Source of the DNA: Bacteroidales bacterium
GTDB taxonomy: Bacteria > Bacteroidota > Bacteroidia > Bacteroidales > Dysgonomonadaceae
Assembly (NCBI GenBank): GCA_012798745.1
Contig: JAAZMQ010000017.1
Coordinates: 1-11,934, forward strand
Direction: 5' to 3'
DNA length: 11,934 nucleotides
Each line of letters opens with the position of its first letter. The first letter of the stretch is position 1. A program made the position numbers and the translations under genes. The notes below the pieces were generated by a model that saw only the letters and a program-made list of their open reading frames with translations, was not told the origin of the DNA and made no database searches. Positions 1 through 8,208 of the stretch are shown here, piece by piece.

Positions 1-1245
1 GGGAAACCGGGAAAAATTGAAGTTGTTCCTACCAAACCTTACAGCACACAACGCGATCTATCATTAGCTTATTCACCGGGAGTAGCCGAACCCTGTTTGG
101 AAATCAAAAAAAACGAAGATGCTGTTTACGAATATACAAATAAAGGAAACCTGGTTGCTGTTATTTCAAATGGAACAGCAGTTTTAGGCTTGGGCAATAT
201 TGGCCCTTTAGCCAGTAAACCTGTAATGGAGGGCAAAGCATTATTGTTTAAAATCTTTGCAGGGATCGATGTTTTTGATATCGAAATCAATGAAAAAGAC
301 CCTGAAAAATTCATTTACATCGTAAAAGCCATTTCTCCCACCTTCGGAGGAATCAATTTAGAAGATATTAAAGCGCCAGAATGTTTTGAGATTGAAGAAA
401 GACTTCAAAGCGAATTGGATATTCCTGTCATGCACGACGATCAGCATGGCACGGCCATCATTTCTGCAGCGGGATTATTAAATGCATTGGAACTCGTTGA
501 CAAAAAGATAGAAAATGTAAAAATTGTAGTCAATGGTGCGGGCGCTGCAGCTATTTCCTGCACAAAATTATATATACGTCTGGGAGCAAAACCAGAAAAT
601 ATAATTATGCTTGATTCTAAAGGAGTTATTAATACCCGCCGTACCGATTTGAGCGAAATTAAAAAACCTTTTGCCACAACTCAGGATATCGATACTTTAG
701 AAGAAGCAATCAAAGGGGCCAATGTATTTTTAGGATTATCCGTAAGTGGAATATTAACTACAGACATGGTTCGATCAATGAGCGACAACCCCATTATTTT
801 TGCATTAGCCAATCCTGATCCTGAAATTTCTTATGAAGATGCCATGAATGCACGTGAAGACATCATTTTTGCTACAGGCCGTTCCGATTATCCGAATCAA
901 ATCAACAATGTATTAGGATTCCCCTATATATTCAGAGGGGCATTAGACGTTCGAGCGAGCTGCATCAATGAAGAGATGAAACTGGCAGCTGTTTATGCGT
1001 TAGCCGACTTAGCTAAAAAGCCGGTCCCGGAAACAGTGAAGGCAGCATACAATTTACAACAGCTGAGCTTTGGAAAAGGGTATATCATTCCCAAACCTCT
1101 TGATCCACGTTTATTGACAGCAGTTGCACCTGCTGTTGCCAAAGCCGCTATGGAATCAGGTGTTGCCCGCTACAAAATTACTGATTGGGAAGCGTATGCT
1201 GTCAAATTGCACAAGATGATGGGAGATTATGAAAATAAAATTTGA
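1..1245 (+). CDS. maeB: NAD(P)-dependent malic enzyme, 5'-truncated by window edge
   Basis: Oxidative decarboxylation of malate to pyruvate, yielding NADH or NADPH in the cytoplasm. The reading frame is open from base 1, so 414 residues are visible. By comparison with remembered family members, about 15-20 N-terminal residues are missing. An apparent TTG start at base 97 is internal: conserved sequence precedes it, including PTKPYSTQRDL and AYSPGVAEPC (visible residues 11-32), the latter carrying the catalytic Tyr24. Also seen are the catalytic-lysine segment VMEGKALLFK (75-84, K79), the metal-site segments NLEDIK (119-124) and HDDQHGTA (145-152), the dinucleotide-binding NGAGAAA (178-184), and a late conserved GRSDYPNQINN. 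The best-known Bacteroidota relatives are about 760 residues, with a C-terminal phosphotransacetylase-like domain. This protein instead stops just after ITDWEAYA, at that domain boundary. The family call is secure; the cofactor (NAD or NADP) cannot be read from the sequence. Confidence 0.95.
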   Translation, partial: GKPGKIEVVPTKPYSTQRDLSLAYSPGVAEPCLEIKKNEDAVYEYTNKGNLVAVISNGTAVLGLGNIGPLASKPVMEGKALLFKIFAGIDVFDIEINEKDPEKFIYIVKAISPTFGGINLEDIKAPECFEIEERLQSELDIPVMHDDQHGTAIISAAGLLNALELVDKKIENVKIVVNGAGAAAISCTKLYIRLGAKPENIIMLDSKGVINTRRTDLSEIKKPFATTQDIDTLEEAIKGANVFLGLSVSGILTTDMVRSMSDNPIIFALANPDPEISYEDAMNAREDIIFATGRSDYPNQINNVLGFPYIFRGALDVRASCINEEMKLAAVYALADLAKKPVPETVKAAYNLQQLSFGKGYIIPKPLDPRLLTAVAPAVAKAAMESGVARYKITDWEAYAVKLHKMMGDYENKI

Positions 1246-1272
1246 CAGCAGAAAAAGAAATAATTATCTTTA
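1241..1272 (+). promoter_or_regulatory. Possible Bacteroidota-type promoter for pcm and the membrane-protein gene
   Basis: TTTG at 1241-1244 and TATCTTTA at 1265-1272 are separated by 20 bases. The Bacteroidota consensus is TTTG, about 19-21 bases, then TAnnTTTG; the downstream element here matches 7 of 8 positions (final A instead of G). It overlaps the malic enzyme stop codon and lies about 85 bases before the pcm start. This would allow pcm and the next gene to be transcribed apart from the malic enzyme gene. A second half-match, TTCTTTTG at 1296-1303, has no partner upstream. In AT-rich DNA such matches occur by chance, so this is only a candidate. Confidence 0.35.
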
Positions 1273-1355
1273 AAATACCGAACTGAACTGTATCGTTCTT
1301 TTGAGTAAGAAATAATCGCTTAAAAAATTACTGCAAAACCAAATAAGAGAAAACC

Positions 1356-2063
1356 ATGAAAAAATTATGCACACTTATAATTATTCTGCTGAATGTTGGA
1401 TTTTTTCCTTCCCTTTCAGGACAAGACAAATTTGAAATAAAAAGAAAAGAGATGATAAAAAAACAAATTCAAGCACGCGGTATTACCGACAAAAAAACGC
1501 TAAAAGCCATGGAAGCTGTTCCACGCCATCTGTTTGTACCTGAGGAATACCAAGACAGAGCTTATGACGACGGTCCTCTGCCTATCGGTTACGGACAAAC
1601 CATTTCTCAGCCCTACATTGTAGCCTATATGACAGAATTGCTGAACGTGGGTCCTGACGATGTAGTCCTGGAAATAGGAACAGGATCGGGCTATCAGGCA
1701 GCCGTTTTATCCCGAATTGTGAAAAAGGTTTACACTGTCGAAATTATCGAAGAGCTGGGTCTTGCAGCAAAAGAACGATTAAAAACATTGAATTACGATA
1801 ATGTAGAAGTAAAAATAGGCGACGGCTATTACGGATGGGAAGAACATGCACCCTATGACGGTATTATTGTTACCGCGGCATCAGAATATATCCCGCCACC
1901 ATTAATTCAACAACTAAAAGACAAAGGCCGTATGATTATTCCAGTGGGTTCTCCTTTTAGTGTTCAAAACCTGATGCTTGTTGAAAAATCGGGAGACAAA
2001 ATCAAAACAAAAAGTCTGATCCCCGTCAGGTTTGTGCCTTTAACACGCAAAAGCAAACCCTGA
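1356..2063 (+). CDS. pcm: Exported protein-L-isoaspartate O-methyltransferase
   Basis: Transfers a methyl group from S-adenosylmethionine to L-isoaspartyl residues of damaged proteins, starting their conversion back to aspartate. The protein has 235 residues. Residues 1-22 look like a signal peptide: KK at positions 2-3, the hydrophobic stretch LCTLIIILLNVGFF, then SLSGQ as the likely signal peptidase I region. After this come the family hallmarks: AMEAVPRHLFVPEEY (51-65), DDGPLPIGYGQTISQP (71-86), the AdoMet-binding loop VLEIGTGSGYQAA (104-116), the acidic residue after the second strand (VYTVEI, 125-130), and the C-terminal RFVPLT. Without the leader the length fits the usual 205-215 residue enzyme. 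Escherichia coli Pcm is cytoplasmic, so the leader suggests a periplasmic form. The next gene begins 48 bases downstream on the same strand, suggesting co-transcription. The enzyme call is strong; export is inferred from the leader alone. Confidence 0.93.
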   Translation: MKKLCTLIIILLNVGFFPSLSGQDKFEIKRKEMIKKQIQARGITDKKTLKAMEAVPRHLFVPEEYQDRAYDDGPLPIGYGQTISQPYIVAYMTELLNVGPDDVVLEIGTGSGYQAAVLSRIVKKVYTVEIIEELGLAAKERLKTLNYDNVEVKIGDGYYGWEEHAPYDGIIVTAASEYIPPPLIQQLKDKGRMIIPVGSPFSVQNLMLVEKSGDKIKTKSLIPVRFVPLTRKSKP

Positions 2064-2111
2064 CAACCGTATCCAATAAAATAAAAACCACGGGCAACAA
2101 GTAGATAAGAG

Positions 2112-4496
2112 ATGGAATCCGACAATACAACATCATTGGTTCGCATCAATGCGGCAATCGGATTAATTTCTGCAGCCATTATCGCTTTTCAATTGATATT
2201 GATGCAGATTTTATCTTACATCCAATGGTATCATTTTGCCTACATGATTATATCCATTGCCTTGCTCGGATTCGGCGCCGCAGGAACATTCCTGACAATT
2301 TTTCAAAAGAAACTCGAAAAAAACTATTATACACTTTTCCCCCTTTTATTAATCGTTACAGCAATTCTTATCCCTGTCGTAGTAGGAATTGCTAATTCCG
2401 ATGCTGTTCGTTTCGATTCTTTACTTATCTTTCAGGATTCGCGGCACATCGGCAGGTTAATCCTCTCTTATTTTATTTTTTTTCTTCCTTTCTTGACCGG
2501 AGCCTTAGCTATTGGGTTAAGTTTTTCGAAGTTTGCCGATCAAATCGGGAAAATTTATTTTTCAAATCTTATCGGTTCAGGCATAGGAGGAATAATTGCC
2601 TTATTCATCATGCAATGGATAATTCCCGAGCAGCAGTCTTTTGCTGTTGCAGTCCTTGCTTTTTTGGGAGGAATTGTTTCACTTCCTAAAAACAAAAAAA
2701 CATTCCTTCACATCCTTACTCCGCTTTCGACTCTTATCTTGGCAATTCTTTTTTTCTATCCTCCACGGCTTATCCCATCCGAATATAAAGATATTAGCAA
2801 AACCATGTTGTTGCCCGATGCAAAAGTAGAATACGAAAAAAGCACTCCTCATGGTTTTGTTCAGATCGTTTCATCACCCGTTCTCCGTTACGCCCCGGGC
2901 GTAAGCCTTGCATATCAGGATTCTTTTCCCGTACGAAAAGTCGTCTTTAATAACGGAAATTGGATGGGATGCCTTCTCCCATCACCCTTAGAGCAAAACA
3001 AAACAAACATTCTCGACTATACACCGCAAGCCTTGCCCTATCACATCAATAATATTAAGAATGCTATGATTATCAATGCGGGAACGGGAGAAAACGTCTT
3101 GCTGGCAGTGTCGCATCAGGTAGCTCGCATTACCGCCAATGAAACTAATCCGGAAATCTTCAAAATACTGTGCCAATCTTTCGAAGGTTTTTATGGGGTT
3201 CAGCCTTATGAAACCCTGCCTCGAACTTTGCTTACTCCAGACACAAGCAGGTACGATTTGATAGAACTGCCCATCATCGGTTCATTTTTCGGTAATTCGG
3301 GATTGAACGCAGTGGAACCCCGATACGAATTAACTCTAGAAGCTTTGCAAGAAATGTGGAATAAGCTTTCAAGGGAAGGAATGATCTCGCTGAGCTGCTG
3401 GATGGATTATCCGGTCAGAAATGCTTACCGTCTTTTATCCACCATCGGCCTTCTTCTTGACAAAAACAACATCAATCATCCCCCACAACATGTTGTTGCC
3501 ATACGAAGTTGGTGTGCAATTACCTTTCTGGTGAAAAAATCACCATTTAAACGTGATGAAATTAATAAGGTTCATCTATTTTGTGAAAACCGGATGTTCG
3601 ATCCGCTTGTTCTTCCCGGAAATCAAGAAATTGACCGAGACAAGTATAACATGCTTCAGGACACTGCTTTTTTTACTCATGTAGATCAACTCTTATCTCC
3701 CAACAAAAAAACATTGATCCAACAGTATCCTTATCGGATACATCCTACTACCGACAATCGCCCATTTTTCTTTCAATTTGTCCGTTTTAAACAAATTCCA
3801 CAATTACTCACTTCTATTCGGGAGAAAAACTTCCCTTTTTTGGATATCGGGTATGTACTCATCATCCTCACTTTCATTCAAATTGTTTTTATTGCGGCAA
3901 TTTTTATTCTTCTGCCTTTATCTTTCAGCCCCTGGAAAAGTAAGAACAAGAAATGGGTATTTATATATTTCAGCGGTTTGGGATTGGCATACATGTTTCT
4001 GGAAATGGTATTCATTCAACAATTTACTTTCTATTTCGGAGAGCCTACCTATGCCGCTTCTGCCACCCTTAGTATTTTGCTCTTTACTTCCGGATTAGGA
4101 AGTTACTATTCCGGTAAACTTCAAAACAGCAACAAAATACGTCGTGCTTTGCCGCTTATTATCGCAGCAATCCTTATCCTATATGCTTTTATCCTCTCCC
4201 CCATTTTTTCAGCCACAATAGGCATTGAATTCCCTTTCAAAATAATGATTGCCACCGTTTTATTAGGTGTGTTAGGGTTCTTTTTGGGAATGCCTTTCCC
4301 TCTCGGGATCAACTATCTGTCGGGAAAAAACACCGACGATATTCCGTGGGCATGGGCTTTAAACGGTTATTTTTCAGTCATCAGCACCGTTTTGGCAACC
4401 ATTATATCCGTTGAAGCGGGGTATCTTTTGCTATTGCTAATAGCTGCATTTATTTATGCTTTGGTAAGCATAGCCAATGTATGGATAAAAGGATGA
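2112..4496 (+). CDS. Polytopic membrane protein with spermidine-synthase-like domain
   Basis: The protein has 794 residues. About seven membrane helices lie in residues 10-216, a soluble domain in 217-578, and about seven more helices in 579-790. The soluble domain resembles the Rossmann fold of spermidine synthases and other AdoMet enzymes: MIINAGTGEN (319-328) is the nucleotide loop, and E344 in ITANETNP is the acidic residue that usually binds ribose. The catalytic aspartate motif of true spermidine synthases is not present; the matching segment reads YDLIELPIIG (381-390), so aminopropyl transfer is unlikely. PTTDNRPFFF (545-554) and AWALNGYFSV (747-756) recur in membrane-bound spermidine-synthase-like proteins, as far as I recall. 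Positive charges (QKKLEK, PKNKKTF, KSKNKK, NKIRR) place the termini inside and the soluble domain in the periplasm. It follows the exported pcm gene by 48 bases and converges on topA. The real function is unknown. Confidence 0.85.
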   Translation: MESDNTTSLVRINAAIGLISAAIIAFQLILMQILSYIQWYHFAYMIISIALLGFGAAGTFLTIFQKKLEKNYYTLFPLLLIVTAILIPVVVGIANSDAVRFDSLLIFQDSRHIGRLILSYFIFFLPFLTGALAIGLSFSKFADQIGKIYFSNLIGSGIGGIIALFIMQWIIPEQQSFAVAVLAFLGGIVSLPKNKKTFLHILTPLSTLILAILFFYPPRLIPSEYKDISKTMLLPDAKVEYEKSTPHGFVQIVSSPVLRYAPGVSLAYQDSFPVRKVVFNNGNWMGCLLPSPLEQNKTNILDYTPQALPYHINNIKNAMIINAGTGENVLLAVSHQVARITANETNPEIFKILCQSFEGFYGVQPYETLPRTLLTPDTSRYDLIELPIIGSFFGNSGLNAVEPRYELTLEALQEMWNKLSREGMISLSCWMDYPVRNAYRLLSTIGLLLDKNNINHPPQHVVAIRSWCAITFLVKKSPFKRDEINKVHLFCENRMFDPLVLPGNQEIDRDKYNMLQDTAFFTHVDQLLSPNKKTLIQQYPYRIHPTTDNRPFFFQFVRFKQIPQLLTSIREKNFPFLDIGYVLIILTFIQIVFIAAIFILLPLSFSPWKSKNKKWVFIYFSGLGLAYMFLEMVFIQQFTFYFGEPTYAASATLSILLFTSGLGSYYSGKLQNSNKIRRALPLIIAAILILYAFILSPIFSATIGIEFPFKIMIATVLLGVLGFFLGMPFPLGINYLSGKNTDDIPWAWALNGYFSVISTVLATIISVEAGYLLLLLIAAFIYALVSIANVWIKG

Positions 4497-4544
4497 AAGA
4501 ATAATTCGATTTCGTAAGTATGCAATTTGCTAGAAAAATCCTTT

Positions 4545-6887
4545 TCATTTCTTCGAAGACGATTTTCTTCTTTTCTTTCCCCCTTTGGTCTTATTTTTAT
4601 CGGACTCAGCAATAATCTTACGACAGTCGTCAAGCGATAGTTCCTCCGGATTCAATCCTTTGGGAATTTTGTAATTTTGTTTATCAAAAGCAATATATGG
4701 TCCGTAGCGTCCTTTTAAAACCTGAAGATCAGGTTCTTCGGGGAACGTTTTAATTATCTTTTCTTTTTCTTCTTTTTCTTTAGCCTCGATAAGGGCAACA
4801 GCCTCTTGGGGCGTAATTTCCAACGGATCGGACTCCTTGGGTAATGAAACAAATTTGTTGCCGTAACGAATATAAGGACCAAAACGACCTATTCCCACCA
4901 CCATTTCTTTTCCGCGAAATTCACCCAAATTGCGCGGCAACTCAAACAACTTCAATGCTTCTTCAAGAGTAATGGTTTCAATGGATTGCGACTTCTGTAA
5001 TGGGGCAAACAAAGGTTTCTCCTCCTCCTCGGCTGTTCCAATTTGAGCTAACGCTCCATAACGTCCAATTTTGACTGACACTTGGCGACCGGTTTTGGGA
5101 TCGACTCCTAATACCCGCTCACCCGTTTTGCGTTTGGTACGCATATTTAGCGTCTTTTCCACCGTAGGATGAAAAGTTGTATAAAAATCGGCTATCGATT
5201 TATTCCACTGCATCTTGCCTTCGGCAATTTTATCGAAATCTTTTTCCACCTTGGCAGTAAAATTATAATCCACAATATCGGGAAAATATTCCACAAGAAA
5301 ATCGTTCACTACCATCCCTATATCGGTAGGAATAAGCTTATTTTTATCGGCTTCGGCAATTTCTTTTTTTTCCGTATCTTTTATTTTCCCATTTTTTAAA
5401 GTAATAACAGTATAGACACGTTGTTCGCCCTCCACATTTCCTTTTTCCACATAACCTCTTTGTTGAATGGTAGATATAGTAGGAGCATAGGTAGATGGGC
5501 GTCCAATACCCAATTCTTCCATTTTTCGCACCAAAGAAGCTTCCGTATATCGGGGTGGACGCTGCGTATAACGCTCGGTGGCGGTTGTCTCTCTCATAAG
5601 CAGCTTCTCGCCTTGCTTTACAGGAGGAAGAATAGCGCCCTCATTTTCTGTCTCTTCATCATCTGTCCCTTCGCGATACACCCGTAAAAAGCCATCGAAT
5701 TTGATCACTTCACCGGAAGCAACAAATTTGCCTTCCACATTTGAAGCGCTGATGGTAGCAGTGGTTTTTTCCAACTTGGCATCTGCCATTTGCGACGCAA
5801 TTGTACGCTTCCAGATTAAGTCATATAACCGCTTTTCCTGCGATGTTCCGCTAATTTCGCGTTCACTGAGATAAGTAGGACGAATAGCTTCGTGTGCTTC
5901 TTGTGCTCCTTTAGATTTTGTGGTGTATTTTCGCGCTTTCGAATACGCTTCGCCATACAGTTCGGTAATCTCTTTCTTTGCTGCCTGAACGGCCAATGAC
6001 GACAAGTTGACGGAATCGGTACGCATATAGGTGATTTTCCCCGATTCGTACAATCGCTGCGCTATCATCATGGTTTGCGCTACCGAAAAACCCAACTTTC
6101 GCGATGCTTCCTGCTGCAAAGTGGAAGTAGTGAACGGAGGTGCCGGCGATTTTTTGACCGGCTTAACCGTAATATCCTCCACGGTGAAATCAGCAGATTT
6201 AAGCTTATCCAGTAAGGCCAATGCCTCTTCTTTGGTTTTTAGACGCTTATTATATTCTGCTTTTATCTCATATACTTTACCGTCCTCTTCCTTCGAAAAG
6301 ATAGCCACTATACGATACGATGCTTCCGCCTTAAAGTGTTGGATCTCGCGTTCACGCTCCACAATAAGCCTAACAGCCACCGACTGCACCCTACCGGCAG
6401 AAAGAGCCGGTTTAATTTTTCGCCACAAGACCGGCGAAAGCTCAAAACCTACAATCCGATCCAATATACGGCGAGCTTGCTGCGCATCCACTAAATTCTT
6501 ATCGATGCTTCGCGGGTTCTCGATTGCTTCCTGAATAGCCGGTTTTGTAATTTCGTGAAACACGATACGCTTCGTATCTTTATCTTCCAATTCAAGTACA
6601 TCGTACAAATGCCATGCAATGGCCTCCCCTTCCCGGTCTTCATCAGAAGCCAGCCAAACTGTATCGGCCTCTTTTGCCGCAGCTTTAAGCTCGGAAACTA
6701 TTTTCTTTTTATCGTCCGGTATCTCATATATAGGTGTAAAATTGTTCTCTATATCAATACTGAAATCTTTTTTTTTCAAATCGCGGATATGTCCGTAGCT
6801 CGACATAACCCGATAGTCTTTTCCAAGGAATTTCTCAATAGTTTTTGCTTTTGCAGGTGATTCAACGATAACCAAATTTTTCCTCAT
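4545..6887 (-). CDS. topA: DNA topoisomerase I (type IA)
   Basis: Relaxes negatively supercoiled DNA by cutting and rejoining one strand through a phosphotyrosine link. The protein has 780 residues, normal for Bacteroidota. The N-terminal TOPRIM domain starts with LVIVESPAKAKTI (5-17, E9) and holds the metal-binding SDEDREGEA (81-89; D82, D84, E86). The catalytic tyrosine is Y287 in GKITYMRTDS, with R289 beside it. Other family blocks are ALSAGRVQSVAVRL (161-174), EAHEAIRPT (330-338) and GIGRPSTYAPTIS (460-472). The C-terminal third has no cysteine zinc fingers (the only cysteine there is C755). It carries TOPRIM-C-like repeats with the GRYG/GRFGPYI theme near residues 608, 667 and 726, and ends in a lysine-rich tail (764-780) likely to bind DNA. 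The gene has its own promoter candidate and an AAGGAG site upstream, and converges on the membrane-protein gene. Confidence 0.98.
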   Translation of the reverse strand: MRKNLVIVESPAKAKTIEKFLGKDYRVMSSYGHIRDLKKKDFSIDIENNFTPIYEIPDDKKKIVSELKAAAKEADTVWLASDEDREGEAIAWHLYDVLELEDKDTKRIVFHEITKPAIQEAIENPRSIDKNLVDAQQARRILDRIVGFELSPVLWRKIKPALSAGRVQSVAVRLIVEREREIQHFKAEASYRIVAIFSKEEDGKVYEIKAEYNKRLKTKEEALALLDKLKSADFTVEDITVKPVKKSPAPPFTTSTLQQEASRKLGFSVAQTMMIAQRLYESGKITYMRTDSVNLSSLAVQAAKKEITELYGEAYSKARKYTTKSKGAQEAHEAIRPTYLSEREISGTSQEKRLYDLIWKRTIASQMADAKLEKTTATISASNVEGKFVASGEVIKFDGFLRVYREGTDDEETENEGAILPPVKQGEKLLMRETTATERYTQRPPRYTEASLVRKMEELGIGRPSTYAPTISTIQQRGYVEKGNVEGEQRVYTVITLKNGKIKDTEKKEIAEADKNKLIPTDIGMVVNDFLVEYFPDIVDYNFTAKVEKDFDKIAEGKMQWNKSIADFYTTFHPTVEKTLNMRTKRKTGERVLGVDPKTGRQVSVKIGRYGALAQIGTAEEEEKPLFAPLQKSQSIETITLEEALKLFELPRNLGEFRGKEMVVGIGRFGPYIRYGNKFVSLPKESDPLEITPQEAVALIEAKEKEEKEKIIKTFPEEPDLQVLKGRYGPYIAFDKQNYKIPKGLNPEELSLDDCRKIIAESDKNKTKGGKKRRKSSSKK

Positions 6888-6898
6888 TCTGTACTTTT

Positions 6899-6904
6899 CT
6901 CCTT
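6899..6904 (-). promoter_or_regulatory. Shine-Dalgarno-like site of topA
   Basis: Read on the minus strand, AAGGAG lies 11 bases before the topA ATG at 6887. It supports that start. Strong Shine-Dalgarno sites are uncommon in Bacteroidota, and the spacing is slightly long, so its contribution to translation is uncertain. Confidence 0.5.
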
Positions 6905-6936
6905 ATATATTTCGTATTTAAATTATCTTTCGCATG

Positions 6937-6966
6937 CAAAAGTAGCAATTTTGTGTCATCAACAAG
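6937..6966 (-). promoter_or_regulatory. Bacteroidota-type promoter of topA
   Basis: On the minus strand, TACTTTTG (6944-6937) is a perfect match to the -7 element TAnnTTTG. CTTG (6966-6963), 18 bases upstream, is a 3-of-4 match to the -33 element TTTG. Transcription would start near 6930, giving a leader of roughly 40 bases before the topA ATG. It lies in the 142-base gap after the efflux operon, which lets topA be expressed independently of that operon. I see no convincing terminator hairpin in the gap, so some readthrough from the efflux operon is possible. Confidence 0.6.
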
Positions 6967-7029
6967 TAATTTTTTACAAATTAGTTGCTTTTTGACAAGA
7001 TAAAGGCATATTCTTCCCAACAAACGATT

Positions 7030-8208
7030 TTACAGTTCATCTTGCGTAAGATCGGTATAGATAAGTTCATAATCACGTTCAACTTCCAATACTTTCGCCA
7101 CCATATTATAATAAAACTTCATTTGAACAAGGTAATCCATCAAGGAAATTTCGCCCAGATCCAACGCCTTCACCAAAAGTTCGGCATTGTTATACAATTT
7201 CACGGCGTCGTGATAATCCAGCAGCACTTGCTGCAATTCTTCTGCTTGCTGATACAATGCATGAAAACCTTCGTAAAACTCCTTTCGGGCATTCGTTGCA
7301 TGCATTTCCGATGCCTCCGCCTCTGTTTTTGCGTATTCCAGCCGTTGTGAATTCCTCCACAGCGGCACCGATATCCCCAACGTTACGCCTTGATACCGTT
7401 CGCCCACCACATTTTCCATCAGATAACCCACAGAAAAGCGGGGCAAATTTGCCTTTTTAGCCACTTTTATCCGGTACCGGTTCAGTTCCGTTTCTTTGTA
7501 AGCATAAACAAGCATCGGGTTTCTTTGCTCCATTTGTTCATACCATTTTTCGAAATCAGCAGGAAGAGGATGAAGATCGTATCGAGTACTGCTCAGTTCA
7601 ACAGCAATTCCACCATTCAGTCGTTTCAACTCCGAAAGGATTCGCTTTCGTTCGATATCAACACGCGCAACTTCATGTTTTATTTCGGCGAGGTTGAGCT
7701 GCGCATTGTTGTACTCCGGCATTCCGATATTTCCCTCATCGTACTGTTTCCGATACAAAGCGGCCACATGCTCTGCCCATTGTAGTTGCTTATCCAGTTC
7801 CTGTCGAAGAGCATTGTAATAAATCAGCTCGATACACATTTTTTTTGCTTCCATCAGGACACATATCCGCTCCCATCGATGATTCAATTCCACCAGTTCG
7901 TTCTCGCGTGAAACCACCTTTTTTCGCATACCCGTTATTAAAGGAATATCAAAACCTTGGGAAACATTCACATCTTGCCTTTTACCTATTTCATGCGGAC
8001 TTCCCCACAAATAAGCAAATTCCGCTTCCGGATCGTCGGGCATCATCTCCTCACGGTTAGCCATAATCCGGATATCGGCATCTTTGCGCAATGCTTTCAA
8101 GCTGCCATTGTTTTGCTCAATGGAAGCCAGAATACGATTTATCTCGTCATTATTGGCACAAATCGTCATATTCAAGATTATCGTGCATAAAAACAGTATT
8201 TTTCTCAT
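7030..8208 (-). CDS. TolC-family outer membrane factor of metal efflux system (CzcC/CusC type)
   Basis: Forms the outer membrane and periplasmic exit duct of a tripartite RND pump. The protein has 392 residues, somewhat shorter than the roughly 420-460 common in CusC/CzcC. Residues 1-18 are a signal peptide (RK, then the hydrophobic stretch ILFLCTIILNMTICA). The cysteine at 17 is not in a good lipobox, because isoleucine precedes it, so a lipid anchor is unlikely. Two outer-membrane-factor repeats are visible, each a long helical region with a strand segment. Telling segments are VSQGFDIPLITGMR (82-95), YRKQYDEGNIGMPEYNNAQ (152-170), VTLGISVPLWRNSQR (275-289) and ALDLGEISLMDYLVQ (348-362). 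Its ATG overlaps the stop of the RND gene by 4 bases (ATGA), which implies translational coupling. It is the last gene of the operon. Confidence 0.93.
   Translation of the reverse strand: MRKILFLCTIILNMTICANNDEINRILASIEQNNGSLKALRKDADIRIMANREEMMPDDPEAEFAYLWGSPHEIGKRQDVNVSQGFDIPLITGMRKKVVSRENELVELNHRWERICVLMEAKKMCIELIYYNALRQELDKQLQWAEHVAALYRKQYDEGNIGMPEYNNAQLNLAEIKHEVARVDIERKRILSELKRLNGGIAVELSSTRYDLHPLPADFEKWYEQMEQRNPMLVYAYKETELNRYRIKVAKKANLPRFSVGYLMENVVGERYQGVTLGISVPLWRNSQRLEYAKTEAEASEMHATNARKEFYEGFHALYQQAEELQQVLLDYHDAVKLYNNAELLVKALDLGEISLMDYLVQMKFYYNMVAKVLEVERDYELIYTDLTQDEL

Noticed and set aside
97..99. TTG as start codon of the malic enzyme
   Set aside because: The frame is open to base 1 and encodes conserved malic enzyme sequence, including the catalytic tyrosine segment, upstream of it.
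1246..1355. Terminator or phosphotransacetylase remnant after the malic enzyme
   Set aside because: No strong hairpin is seen (only a 4-base GAAC/GTTC stem), and no frame resembles the missing domain.
4497..4544. Possible bidirectional terminator between the convergent membrane-protein and topA genes
   Set aside because: Only a weak GCAA/TTGC repeat with a one-base loop (4522-4530) is present, and the TCTTCGAAGA palindrome (4550-4559) lies within topA and has no loop. Neither makes a believable terminator.
6031..6534. 167-codon open frame antisense to topA
   Set aside because: It lies wholly opposite conserved topA sequence, has no recognisable domain and no ribosome binding site. It is a shadow of topA coding, as are the other antisense frames inside the topA, TolC-family and RND genes.
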